DNA of 36,554 nucleotides, taken from contig SXOO01000206.1 in the NCBI GenBank assembly GCA_005776725.1, positions 1 through 36,554 on the forward strand, given 5' to 3'. Below the pieces are notes generated by a model. It worked only from the letters and a program-made list of their open reading frames with translations, did no database searches and was not told the origin of the DNA. The translations under genes and the position numbers were made by a program. The first letter of the stretch is position 1; every line of letters begins with the position of its first letter. Shown here one piece after another: positions 17,001 through 23,733 of the stretch. This DNA comes from Pseudomonadota bacterium. GTDB taxonomy: Bacteria > Myxococcota_A > UBA9042 > GCA-2863065.

Positions 17001-17766
17001 TCTCCACCGTGGCGTAGCCCGGGCGTGAGACCTTGAGCGTGTAGCAGTGCGGCGCGATCGGTCCCAGCTGAAAGGCGCCAGACGCCCCGCTGGTGGTCTC
17101 GGTCCCGGTGCCCACCAGCTCCACCAGCGCGCCGGCCTGAGAGGCTGCCCCGCCCGCGAGCACGGTTCCCTTCACCATGCCTCCGGCCACCAGCACCAGA
17201 TCGCCCGCTTCCGTCACGCCCGTGGCGGCCACCTCGATTTCCAGCGCCGCTGCGAGCCCAGCCGGTGTGGGGCCCGCGAGCAAGACGGCGGGGCCCGCAG
17301 GCACCGCGTCCAAGAGGAAGCGTCCGTCGCCGTCCGTGATGTCCGTTCCGGGCACGCCCAGCGCCCGGACGGCCACGTCGGGGATGCCGGCCCCCGAGAC
17401 CACCACGCGCCCTCGCACGCCCGCGGTCGGGACATCCGGCACGTCGGGCTCTACAGCGACGTCGTCAACATCGACATCATCGACATCACCAGTGGGCACG
17501 TCGAGGTCGGCGGTGGCGTCGGGCGGGCTCGGCGCGTCGGTGGCCGGCGTGTCGGCCACGACCGTGACGTCCTTGCTCCCCGTGTCGCTCCCGGCGTCCC
17601 CGCTGCCGATGACGAAGACCTCGTAGTCCTGCTGCGTGTCAGGCGCGACGAGGCCGAGCCCGTCGTCAGTCTCCTCAGCGGCGCAGGCTGCCGCCGAGAG
17701 GACCGCCAAGAGGCGCCCGATCCTGCTCGGACACCGGTGTTGCCAGCCCTCGCCGCGCCACGTCAC
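14059..17766 (-). CDS. Multidomain Cys-rich lipoprotein with MopE-like motifs and a DUF5648-like C-terminus
   Basis: GTG at 17766 overlaps the stop of the upstream fibre gene by 4 nt (GTGA), so translation is coupled. The 1235-residue product starts MTWRGEGWQHRC...LLAVLSAAAC, an acceptable lipoprotein signal (Cys28), then an Asp/Val/Pro linker (~45-112). Two carboxypeptidase-regulatory-like beta domains follow (~116-195 and ~198-265). Next comes a Cys-rich stretch (~275-460) with at least three CG-DGCG-SCG-C units and CDPGETCADCADC. Residues ~465-795 are an unrecognised domain; ~803-903 is Ig-like (VSGWVADSDGIEGLTLLIDG). Three MopE-type metal-binding-like motifs (CNSVDDDCDGFTDE, CNGVDDDCDGQTDE, CNAADDNCDD) occupy ~943-1097. 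The last ~130 residues have a repeated F-G-YC pattern ending KGYKADGILCYVP, resembling DUF5648 modules, which may bind glycans. It is the last gene of the three-gene minus-strand set. Confidence 0.8.
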   Translation of the reverse strand: MTWRGEGWQHRCPSRIGRLLAVLSAAACAAEETDDGLGLVAPDTQQDYEVFVIGSGDAGSDTGSKDVTVVADTPATDAPSPPDATADLDVPTGDVDDVDVDDVAVEPDVPDVPTAGVRGRVVVSGAGIPDVAVRALGVPGTDITDGDGRFLLDAVPAGPAVLLAGPTPAGLAAALEIEVAATGVTEAGDLVLVAGGMVKGTVLAGGAASQAGALVELVGTGTETTSGASGAFQLGPIAPHCYTLKVSRPGYATVEKGVCVESAVATDVGVVVLPAGCKPSCDAMACGDDGCGASCGECPVDNECALGVCVAPAVCGNATCDPGETCADCADCVCPAPAVCLSGACCLPSCVDQECGDDGCGGSCGDCKLPLTCNELGLCALEGGACGDAICSAIKLENCKTCSEDCICPGASHCKLDTGTCCTPFCGANKCGDNGCGGSCGTCDPLTCVAGQCKLVCADIPVPGTLPRMPDLVPPPALESIPAGGLADDYLIDTTNNLKVGVRRSTGGVILGLGPVEDGAGLGPGNVLDAAPGRGVRVAVGDSYREFQGCAASAGCGGATPSCPATRAFSGWHPVLGPNECATLPTLETFTAENARIETGLLLLQFNPDWADPGCASSGCLDTAKSGLQSDLRYRQSVRMVAAGGLTAVELSMTLQNVGTQAHGALPAELPMVHGNHAGAHPMVQVVDANGTTIAINKPQPDGSMIATFESPGGFVAIQDATRSHGVGLLVESGFTTFRAVWRDTGLIGVASIPPVALAPSGAAGSSVSARVYLLHGDFATVSAAAAAIRKQLPPFGALQAPALDAVVTGTLSVSGWVADSDGIEGLTLLIDGKPVATSHLEAGIAAPDACAALAGGSQCSAVSFHGTASLKGLTPCAHRVSVLATDSLGNTAEIGAARFTAAKGTPCLDEVSCEDGSGCTLDQCDNLLGCVSGPKLNGDIEACNSVDDDCDGFTDEVPATGCTQYYADGDLDGEGTGAPECLCAPEYPYLASSAGDCNDGNNEQNSYSLEKCNGVDDDCDGQTDEGEAVGCAVYWQDGDNDGFGDGVGVCACASPGPEWDAPAGGDCNDKNPDSYPGALEICNAADDNCDDVVDGPSVCPPGTQPVFRFLWSSGADLDSAFSVNPTGFPGWTSEGSTFVVYTEGGPGRVGLYQSYCATCTDYRLHAAGQQLPEGFTGGSLLGYCATSSGGGTPRTLVRLINDAATDHTATASSSEATALLSKGYKADGILCYVP

Positions 17767-20678
17767 TGCAGCTGTACCGAGAGGTTGAAGGTACCCCACT
17801 GCTTCTCTCCCTGGCCATCGACGACGAGCCAGTACTTGCCCCCGGCGAGCCCGGGCAGCGTGACCGACGCCGAATGCACGCCGCCGCTCTGCGTGCCGGC
17901 CGAGCAGGTGAGCGGCACACCGCCAGCGCCGCACGCGAACGTATACACGTACACAATTGGGGCGAAGTTGGCGTTCGTAACGTTGACGGTGAGGGTCTGG
18001 CCCGTCCCGGCGTCGAACTCGTAGACCACGTCGGGCCCGCCGCTCTGCGCGGACGGACAGAGGCCCTTGTATTGATCGAGCGCGTACAGGTTGGTGGCAC
18101 CGGTGAGGCTCGCCACCCCGTTGGCACCGATGACTAGCTTGGTGGCCGAGGCGCAGGTGTCCGCGGTGGGCAGCGGAGCTGCCTGGGTCGAGACCCCCAG
18201 CGTGAAGTTGCCCCTCGCGGCCGCAGCGTCCGAGTCGACCCACAGCCAGTAAGTGCCGGGCTCCAGCGGATCGGTGGTGAAGTCCTTGTCAGCGCACCAG
18301 ACCTTGGTGCCGTTGGCGCAGCTCCCGTTGGTGAGGTAGAGCTTGGCGGAGAAGGGCGCGACCAGTGCCACGGAGACCAGCGACCGCGCCGCCAGCGTGA
18401 ACTGGTAGACCACGTCGGGCCCGCCAGCCCCTCCGCACCCGGCGAGGTTCGAGTCGTCCTTGGCCAGGGTCTTGCCCATGAAGTCCTCGGTGGTCCCCGA
18501 CAGCACCACGGGCGCCGCGTTGGGGTCGATGACCGACGGCGACAGGCACTTGTCGTTGGCTGGCGGAGCGCTGGCCGTGAACGGATACAGCACGTACACG
18601 TAGCTCTTGAGGTCGCCGCCCGCGCCGCCCGTCTCCCGCAGCTCTACGGCGTGCTCTCCCAACGTCCAGTTGGCGACGTTGGAGAGGTCGAGCGGTCCCG
18701 AGGACCAGCCGGCGAGGCCGGTCTCGCCCCACGCCTTCTGGACGGCGCTGAAGTGGGGCGAGCCGCGCCCGTTCGGGTCGCCGATCGAGGGGGTGACGTT
18801 GACGCCGTCGACCCATAGCTGCACCCACTTGGGGTAGCTCTCGTTCACGATGCCCGGGATCACGGGCTTCTGGTAGATCCACCCCTCGCCACCCACGCCC
18901 GGGCGCGCGTATCCCGTGCTCTGGGTGTTGTAGCTCATGATCGTGCCCGGCGCGGCCTCCAGGAGGCCGTTGTTCGTGATCGAGTCCGAGAAGAGCGCGA
19001 TGGTCCCGCCGGCGCCGCTGCCCACGTTCCACGACCCGGAGTTGCCGCCGTTCGCCTGGATGGTGCCGCCGGGCTCCACGGTGATGGTGGAGGCCCCGAT
19101 CACGATGATGCCGCCCCCTGTGGAGCCGCTGCACCAGTTGGTCGCGTTGCCGCCGCCGCCGCCGAAATGCAGCGTGGCTGCATCCGCGGTGCCCTTGGCC
19201 GTCCCGCCCTTGCCTTGCTGTGACTGGGTGCAGCTACTGCCGAGGGTGCCGTTGCCGCCTGCGGTCTTGTTGCCGCCGCCACCGCCGGCGCAGTACGAGT
19301 TGCTGCTGCCCCCGCCGCCGGAGCAGTTGGGGGTGCCTCCGCTGGGCGTCGACAGGCTGTTGCCGTTGCACTCGGAGCCCGAGGACCCCGGGCAGTGGGC
19401 GCCGTTGTTCTCGTAGCCCACGCCGTTCGCGTGGATCTTGCCGCCGTTCCGCACGGTCACGGTCTGCGCCCGGATGTAGACGATGCCGCCCGACTCGGCG
19501 CCGTTCGAGAGGGTCTTCGACGGGGAGATGACGCCGCCGCTCAGGACCTCGAGGTTGTTGTACGACGCAGCGACCACCGCCTGCGCTTGCCCCGAGGAAG
19601 GGCCGCCGTCGACGTAGTCGCGCGCGAGCACCTTCACGAGCTGCACGGTGGAGCCCTCCACGGACTTCACGGCGTTGAGCTCCCAAGCCCCCGCGGCGGT
19701 GCCGTTGCCGCCGGTTCCGACCGACTGGTGGATCAGGATGTGCGAGCCCGGAGTGAACACTGACGGCGAGCCGACCTGGAGCACCGCCTCACCCGCCTTG
19801 CCCGTGACGTTCGCGGAGTACTGGTTGGGCGTGAACGCGTAGGCCACCGCGAGGTTGTTGCCCGTGGCGAGGCTCGTAGTGGAGTTGCCGTAGAGGTAAG
19901 CGAGCACCTTCGGCTTCACCCCTGGGAGGAAGAGGTGGACGAAGGTCTTCACCGTGGCGAACGGGGAGAGGGCCCACTGATCGGCGGTGGACGAAGCGAC
20001 CTGTCCGTTGCCTTCGTTCACGTGGCCTCCCGAGCCTCCGGTGGAGGCCGCGTCCACCAGGGTCTTCAGCTTCTCCAGGGCAGCCTGGACGTTGGTGGCC
20101 GAGAGCTTCGCGACCGTGTCGTCGAAGGTGACGGCGGCCGCGGAGACCGCGCCGGCTGCGAGGTAATCCGCCTCGATACACCCGGTGCAGTCGAGGTCCT
20201 TCGCCAGCAGCGCCACGGACGCGTCGCCCCCGGCGCTGGCCGCGGCGGCGTAGGGGAAGGCCACGTGGCCCGCGTCGATGCACCCGGTGCACGAGAGCCC
20301 GCCGGCCGTCGCAGCGGTGAGCGCGCGGAAGGCGAAGGGATCGGTCTCGAGCGGGGTGCGGGGCAGCTCGGGCTGGCCGGCGAGCGTGACGCCCAACCAG
20401 AGGCCGTCGGCGCCCGCGAAGACCGTGGCTGAGAGCGGCGTGGTCTCGCCGAGGCGCGCCTGGAAGAGGCCGCTGGTGACGTCGGCATCCGCGTGAGACT
20501 CGCTCCACACCGCGTCCCCGCCGGACGCCGCCGCGTAGAGCGAGAACGTGAGGTCGAAGGCCCCGTCGAGCGGGTTCCCCGAGTTGTCTCGCAGGATCCC
20601 CTCGACCATCAGGTGCGGCGCAGCCACCGCCGGTGAAGCGGCGAGCAGCAGGGTGAACAGGAGCGCGCGGTGGTTCAT
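17763..20678 (-). CDS. Fibre-like secreted protein, paralogue 1 (971 aa)
   Basis: ATG 20678 overlaps the stop of the upstream lipoprotein gene by 4 nt (ATGA) and has GAAGG upstream. MNHRALLFTLLLAASPAVA is a Sec signal peptide. Residues ~22-125 are the beta head common in bacterial tail-fibre-like surface proteins (HLMVEGILRDNSGNPLDG, LPRTPLETDPFAFRA). Two CTGCI motifs follow near 134 and 167, then a likely coiled trimerising segment (ATNVQAALEKLKTLV). The middle third contains GGIVYIRAQTVTVRNGGKIHANG, a Cys/Gly-rich variable segment (~425-500) and further Gly-rich beta repeats. A domain with WVDGVNVTPSIGDP follows, then two PPC-like beta-sandwich modules at ~710-840 and ~845-971, each beginning with a DxC motif and containing GGPDVVYxF. 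There is no lipobox and no beta-barrel, so attachment probably depends on a partner such as the coupled lipoproteins. It is closely related to the genes at 23734 and 29922. Confidence 0.8.
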   Translation of the reverse strand: MNHRALLFTLLLAASPAVAAPHLMVEGILRDNSGNPLDGAFDLTFSLYAAASGGDAVWSESHADADVTSGLFQARLGETTPLSATVFAGADGLWLGVTLAGQPELPRTPLETDPFAFRALTAATAGGLSCTGCIDAGHVAFPYAAAASAGGDASVALLAKDLDCTGCIEADYLAAGAVSAAAVTFDDTVAKLSATNVQAALEKLKTLVDAASTGGSGGHVNEGNGQVASSTADQWALSPFATVKTFVHLFLPGVKPKVLAYLYGNSTTSLATGNNLAVAYAFTPNQYSANVTGKAGEAVLQVGSPSVFTPGSHILIHQSVGTGGNGTAAGAWELNAVKSVEGSTVQLVKVLARDYVDGGPSSGQAQAVVAASYNNLEVLSGGVISPSKTLSNGAESGGIVYIRAQTVTVRNGGKIHANGVGYENNGAHCPGSSGSECNGNSLSTPSGGTPNCSGGGGSSNSYCAGGGGGNKTAGGNGTLGSSCTQSQQGKGGTAKGTADAATLHFGGGGGNATNWCSGSTGGGIIVIGASTITVEPGGTIQANGGNSGSWNVGSGAGGTIALFSDSITNNGLLEAAPGTIMSYNTQSTGYARPGVGGEGWIYQKPVIPGIVNESYPKWVQLWVDGVNVTPSIGDPNGRGSPHFSAVQKAWGETGLAGWSSGPLDLSNVANWTLGEHAVELRETGGAGGDLKSYVYVLYPFTASAPPANDKCLSPSVIDPNAAPVVLSGTTEDFMGKTLAKDDSNLAGCGGAGGPDVVYQFTLAARSLVSVALVAPFSAKLYLTNGSCANGTKVWCADKDFTTDPLEPGTYWLWVDSDAAAARGNFTLGVSTQAAPLPTADTCASATKLVIGANGVASLTGATNLYALDQYKGLCPSAQSGGPDVVYEFDAGTGQTLTVNVTNANFAPIVYVYTFACGAGGVPLTCSAGTQSGGVHSASVTLPGLAGGKYWLVVDGQGEKQWGTFNLSVQLQ

Positions 20679-23626
20679 GGGACACCTTCGAGGGAGTGGT
20701 GAGTGACGAGGCCGCCAAGGCGCAGCCGGGTGTTCTGTGTGTTGCTCGGTCCGCCCGCAGATGGCGTGACGTGGAGCGCGGCGCTGCCCTGAGCGCCCTC
20801 CACCGTCGTGGCCACCGAGGAGAACCGTACGGTGATCGACGCGGCCACGCCGCAGCTGCTGATCGGGGCCGCGGTGCAGCCCGTCCCGATGACGCAAGTG
20901 TTGGTGGTGCAGGGGTTGTTATCTGCACATACCGTGTGGTCGGGTGTTCTTATGCATCCGAGCGTGTTGTCGCATTTGTCGATCGTGCAGGGGTGGCCGT
21001 CGGCACAGGCGGCGTCGCTGGGTTCGCGCAAGCAGCCGACGCCGGGGTGGCAGGTGTCCACCGTACAGGGGACCCCGTCGCCGCAGGCGAGCGGCGCGCC
21101 GGGCACGCAGCCCTTGGCCGGTGAGCAGGACTCGAGCCCGTTGCAGAGGTTGCCGTCGCCGCAGCTCACGGTGGCACCGACACACGAGCCGGAGACACAG
21201 ACGTCGCCCGAGGTGCAGAGAGAGTCGTCGTTGCACGTGCCGCCGCTGATCGGGAGCGCGACGCAGCCCGCCGCCGGCTCGCACGCGTCTGCGGTGCAGG
21301 GGTTGTTGTCAGTGCAGAGGCGCGGCGCGCCCTCGCAGAAGCCGCCGCTGCACAGATCGCCAACGGTGCACTGGTCACCGTCGTCGCATGCGGCGCCCGT
21401 GAGCGGTGTATACACGCAGCCCACGCCGTGCTGGCATGCGTCTGTCGTGCACTGCAGATGATCGTCGCAGACCACGGGGACGCCGACGCACTGGCCGCTC
21501 GTGCACCGCTCGGAGTGTGTGCACGAGGAGCCGTCGGCGCACGGCGTGTCGGCCGGCGCGAGGACCACGGAGCATTCGCCGGTCGTGGGCTCGCAGGTCG
21601 CCGCGGCGCAGCCGGGCGAGACCCCCGCCCCAAGGGGACAGGTGATGACGGTGGACGCCTTGATCGCGCACACCCAAGAGGGCTTGGACTTGTCGCAGAA
21701 CAGCGTGCCGTTGCAGAGATCTCCATCCTCGAGGTCGGCGCAGTCCGCGTCGACGCTACAAGCACAGAGTCCCGCGTCCTCACCGACGCACTGCCCACTT
21801 GCGCACGCGTCGCCGGTGGTACACGGGGTGCCGTCCGAGCAGACGCCGCCGTCTGGCGCGGGCGCGTTCACGCAGCCCGAGACCGGGTCGCAGCTGTCTT
21901 TTGTGCACGGGTTTCCGTCGACGCAGCTCACGAAGCTACCCGAGCAGGTGGCGCCGGCGCAGAGGTCGTCCTCGGTGCAGGCGTTGCCGTCATCGCAAGG
22001 GCCCGCCCCGGGCACGGTGGTACATCCGATCCCCGGCTGGCAGCCGTCGATGGTGCAGGGCGCGCCGTCATTACACGCCGTAGCCCCGCCGGGCTGGCAT
22101 GCGCCGCCTGCGCAGAGATCTCCCTCGGTGCAGGCGTCGCCGTCGCTGCACGGGAGGCTGTTCGGGGTGCTGAGGCAGCCGACGCCCGCCGCGCAGCTAT
22201 CGGAGGTGCACGGGTTTTGGTCGTTGCACCCGAGGCCATCGCCGGCGCACGTCCCTGTGCTGCAGTTGTCCCCGCTGGTGCAGGGATCACCGTCGTCGCA
22301 AGCGCCCACGATCTGCAGGTACGAGCAGCCGTCGGCGGGATCGCACACGTCGTCGGTGCACGAGGAGCCGTCGTCGCACGCCGCCTCGTCGGTCTCGAGG
22401 TCGCAGTCGTTGTCGACGCCGTCGCAGGCCTCCTGCGCCCCGGGCCCGACCTTTGGCTGCTTCGGCGCGCAGTCGTCTTCATCGAGCGCTTCGTCGTTGT
22501 CGTCGTCGGGGTCGCAGGCGTCGCCCAGCCCGTCGCCGTCCGTGTCCTTCTGATCGGGATCGGCGACCGTGGGGCACACGTCCTCTTCGTCGCCCCAGCC
22601 GTCGTTCTCGTCGTCCGGGTCAACGCAGTCGGCGAGCTGGTCGAGATCGGTGTCGGCCGCGCCGTCGTCCACTACGCCCGAGCAGTCGTCGTCCGCCCCG
22701 TTGCACACGTCTTCGGCGGGGGTGGGGCCATCGCAGCGGTCGCTCGGGTCGCACACGACCACGCCCGGGCAACTGCCGAACGCGTTCCCGATGACGCAGG
22801 CTCCTCCAACGTGCTCGTCGGTGAGACCGTCGCAGTCGTCGTCTGCGCCGTTGCACCGTTCGGGCTCCGGCGTTTCGGCGTCGCACGCCGTGAGTACGCC
22901 GCTCTCGCAGCGGCGGGTGCCCTGGCAGGTGCCTGCCGCGTTCGTCACGGAGCACGCTGTGCTCGTGCCCTCGAAGGCCGTGGTGCACTCGCACTCGAAG
23001 CTCTCGGGGACGCACTGCCCATCGTCGCAGACGGTGCCGGTGGGGCATCCGGCGGCGCACGCCACGCCGCAGAAGCTGCCGTCGCCCGCATGGTCTACGC
23101 AGCGGTCGGCGCCTTCGGAGCCCGGCACGGAGCACTCGCTGTTGGCGTCGCAGGGGCGGCACAGGTGCTGCAGCCGGTCGACGCAGGCTGTGACCAGCTC
23201 GCCCCCTGGCGCGCTGAGCGTGACGCAGCCCCAGCCAGTGGGGCAGGGGTCACCGAGCCCACAGGAGCCGACGCACACCCGGCCCTCGCGCGCGGTGACG
23301 CAGGCGGTCTCGCATTGGGCGTCGTCGGTGCAAGGGCAGAGCGCCGGAAGGATGGGGCCTTCGCAGACGAGGGGCGCAACGTCATCGGCGCCGGTGTCGG
23401 CGCCGGCGCCTGGCGTGGCATCCTCCGGCGGCTTCTCGACCGTGTCGAAGGTGAGCGGACCCGTGTCAGCGCTGGCGTCACCAGCGCCTGCGACCACCGA
23501 ATCTGCGCTGCATCCGAGCAGCCAGCACACCGCGAGGACCGGCGCGCACACCCGAAGCCAGCCGCCACCCGGGCGCCACTGGGCCGCTGGCCTGAGAGTC
23601 CGGCCTCGATTTTTGGTTGAACGCAT
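20675..23626 (-). CDS. Long Cys-rich lipoprotein with MopE, TSP3 and slime-mold-type repeats, paralogue 1
   Basis: ATG 23626 begins MRSTKNRGRTLRPAAQW; a lipobox LLGC at residues 36-39 follows a long n-region. GTG at 23656 is an alternative start, but it lacks a ribosome-binding site. After an acidic linker (~45-95), residues ~97-250 are Cys-rich (CPCTDDAQCETAC, FCGVACAAGCPTGT). MopE-like motifs sit near 256 (CNGADDDCDGLTDE), 307 and 403. Between the last two is a thrombospondin type 3-like Ca-binding stretch (DTDGDGLGDACDPDDDND). From ~411 to ~916 runs a long array of CxDGxxCTxxDxCxxGxC repeats of Dictyostelium-repeat type. The final ~55 residues (ITVRFSSVATTVEG onward) are Cys-free and match the tail of the 26628 gene. 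Extensive disulfides and bound calcium are expected, outside the cell. It is the first gene of the minus-strand set and overlaps the fibre gene by 4 nt. Confidence 0.8.
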   Translation of the reverse strand: MRSTKNRGRTLRPAAQWRPGGGWLRVCAPVLAVCWLLGCSADSVVAGAGDASADTGPLTFDTVEKPPEDATPGAGADTGADDVAPLVCEGPILPALCPCTDDAQCETACVTAREGRVCVGSCGLGDPCPTGWGCVTLSAPGGELVTACVDRLQHLCRPCDANSECSVPGSEGADRCVDHAGDGSFCGVACAAGCPTGTVCDDGQCVPESFECECTTAFEGTSTACSVTNAAGTCQGTRRCESGVLTACDAETPEPERCNGADDDCDGLTDEHVGGACVIGNAFGSCPGVVVCDPSDRCDGPTPAEDVCNGADDDCSGVVDDGAADTDLDQLADCVDPDDENDGWGDEEDVCPTVADPDQKDTDGDGLGDACDPDDDNDEALDEDDCAPKQPKVGPGAQEACDGVDNDCDLETDEAACDDGSSCTDDVCDPADGCSYLQIVGACDDGDPCTSGDNCSTGTCAGDGLGCNDQNPCTSDSCAAGVGCLSTPNSLPCSDGDACTEGDLCAGGACQPGGATACNDGAPCTIDGCQPGIGCTTVPGAGPCDDGNACTEDDLCAGATCSGSFVSCVDGNPCTKDSCDPVSGCVNAPAPDGGVCSDGTPCTTGDACASGQCVGEDAGLCACSVDADCADLEDGDLCNGTLFCDKSKPSWVCAIKASTVITCPLGAGVSPGCAAATCEPTTGECSVVLAPADTPCADGSSCTHSERCTSGQCVGVPVVCDDHLQCTTDACQHGVGCVYTPLTGAACDDGDQCTVGDLCSGGFCEGAPRLCTDNNPCTADACEPAAGCVALPISGGTCNDDSLCTSGDVCVSGSCVGATVSCGDGNLCNGLESCSPAKGCVPGAPLACGDGVPCTVDTCHPGVGCLREPSDAACADGHPCTIDKCDNTLGCIRTPDHTVCADNNPCTTNTCVIGTGCTAAPISSCGVAASITVRFSSVATTVEGAQGSAALHVTPSAGGPSNTQNTRLRLGGLVTHHSLEGVP
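20880..22395 (-). repeat. CxDGNxCTxxDxC repeat array in the 20675 lipoprotein
   Basis: Two alternating half-units recur: one like CNDQNPCTSDSCAAGVGC and one like CSDGDACTEGDLCAGGAC, each about 20-25 residues with four cysteines. A single non-repeat island (CSVDADCADLEDGDLCNGTLFC and flanks, about 21620-21770) interrupts the array. The same island sits at the equivalent place in the paralogue at 26628. Confidence 0.7.
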
Positions 23627-23733
23627 TGCCTGCAGCCTAGTGAACCGACGGAACACCGGTCAAGCGCTTGAAAGCCGAGGTGACATCGTGAAACACTCGC
23701 CCGAAGCGCCCCGCTCCTACTGGAGGTTTTCCC
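23627..23733. promoter_or_regulatory. Divergent promoter region with a 12-bp palindrome
   Basis: This gap separates the two divergent gene sets. TCAAGCGCTTGA at 23660-23671 is a perfect palindrome and a candidate operator. On the minus strand TTGACC (23663-23658) and TAGGCT (23639-23634) are 18 nt apart, and the -10 ends 7 nt before ATG 23626, which would give a near-leaderless mRNA. On the plus strand TTGAAA (23668-23673) could be a -35, but the -10 position 17 nt on is poor. Both -35 candidates overlap the palindrome, so one bound regulator could control both sets. GGAGG at 23722-23726 is the ribosome-binding site for GTG 23734. Confidence 0.45.

Noticed and set aside
17767..18243. N-terminal extension of the 14059 lipoprotein up to 18243
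   Set aside because: The extra 159 residues overlap the fibre gene in another frame and look like shadow sequence; the GTGA overlap at 17766 followed by a lipoprotein signal is a far better start.
20679..20928. Longer start for the fibre gene at 20897
   Set aside because: It would precede the signal peptide and overlap the lipoprotein gene by over 200 nt; ATG 20678 has GAAGG upstream and starts a clean signal peptide.
21428..23620. 730-residue plus-strand frame opposite the 20675 lipoprotein
   Set aside because: Antisense to a gene with clear repeats; composition is Ala/Val/Gly/Arg-rich with no domain, signal or ribosome-binding site.
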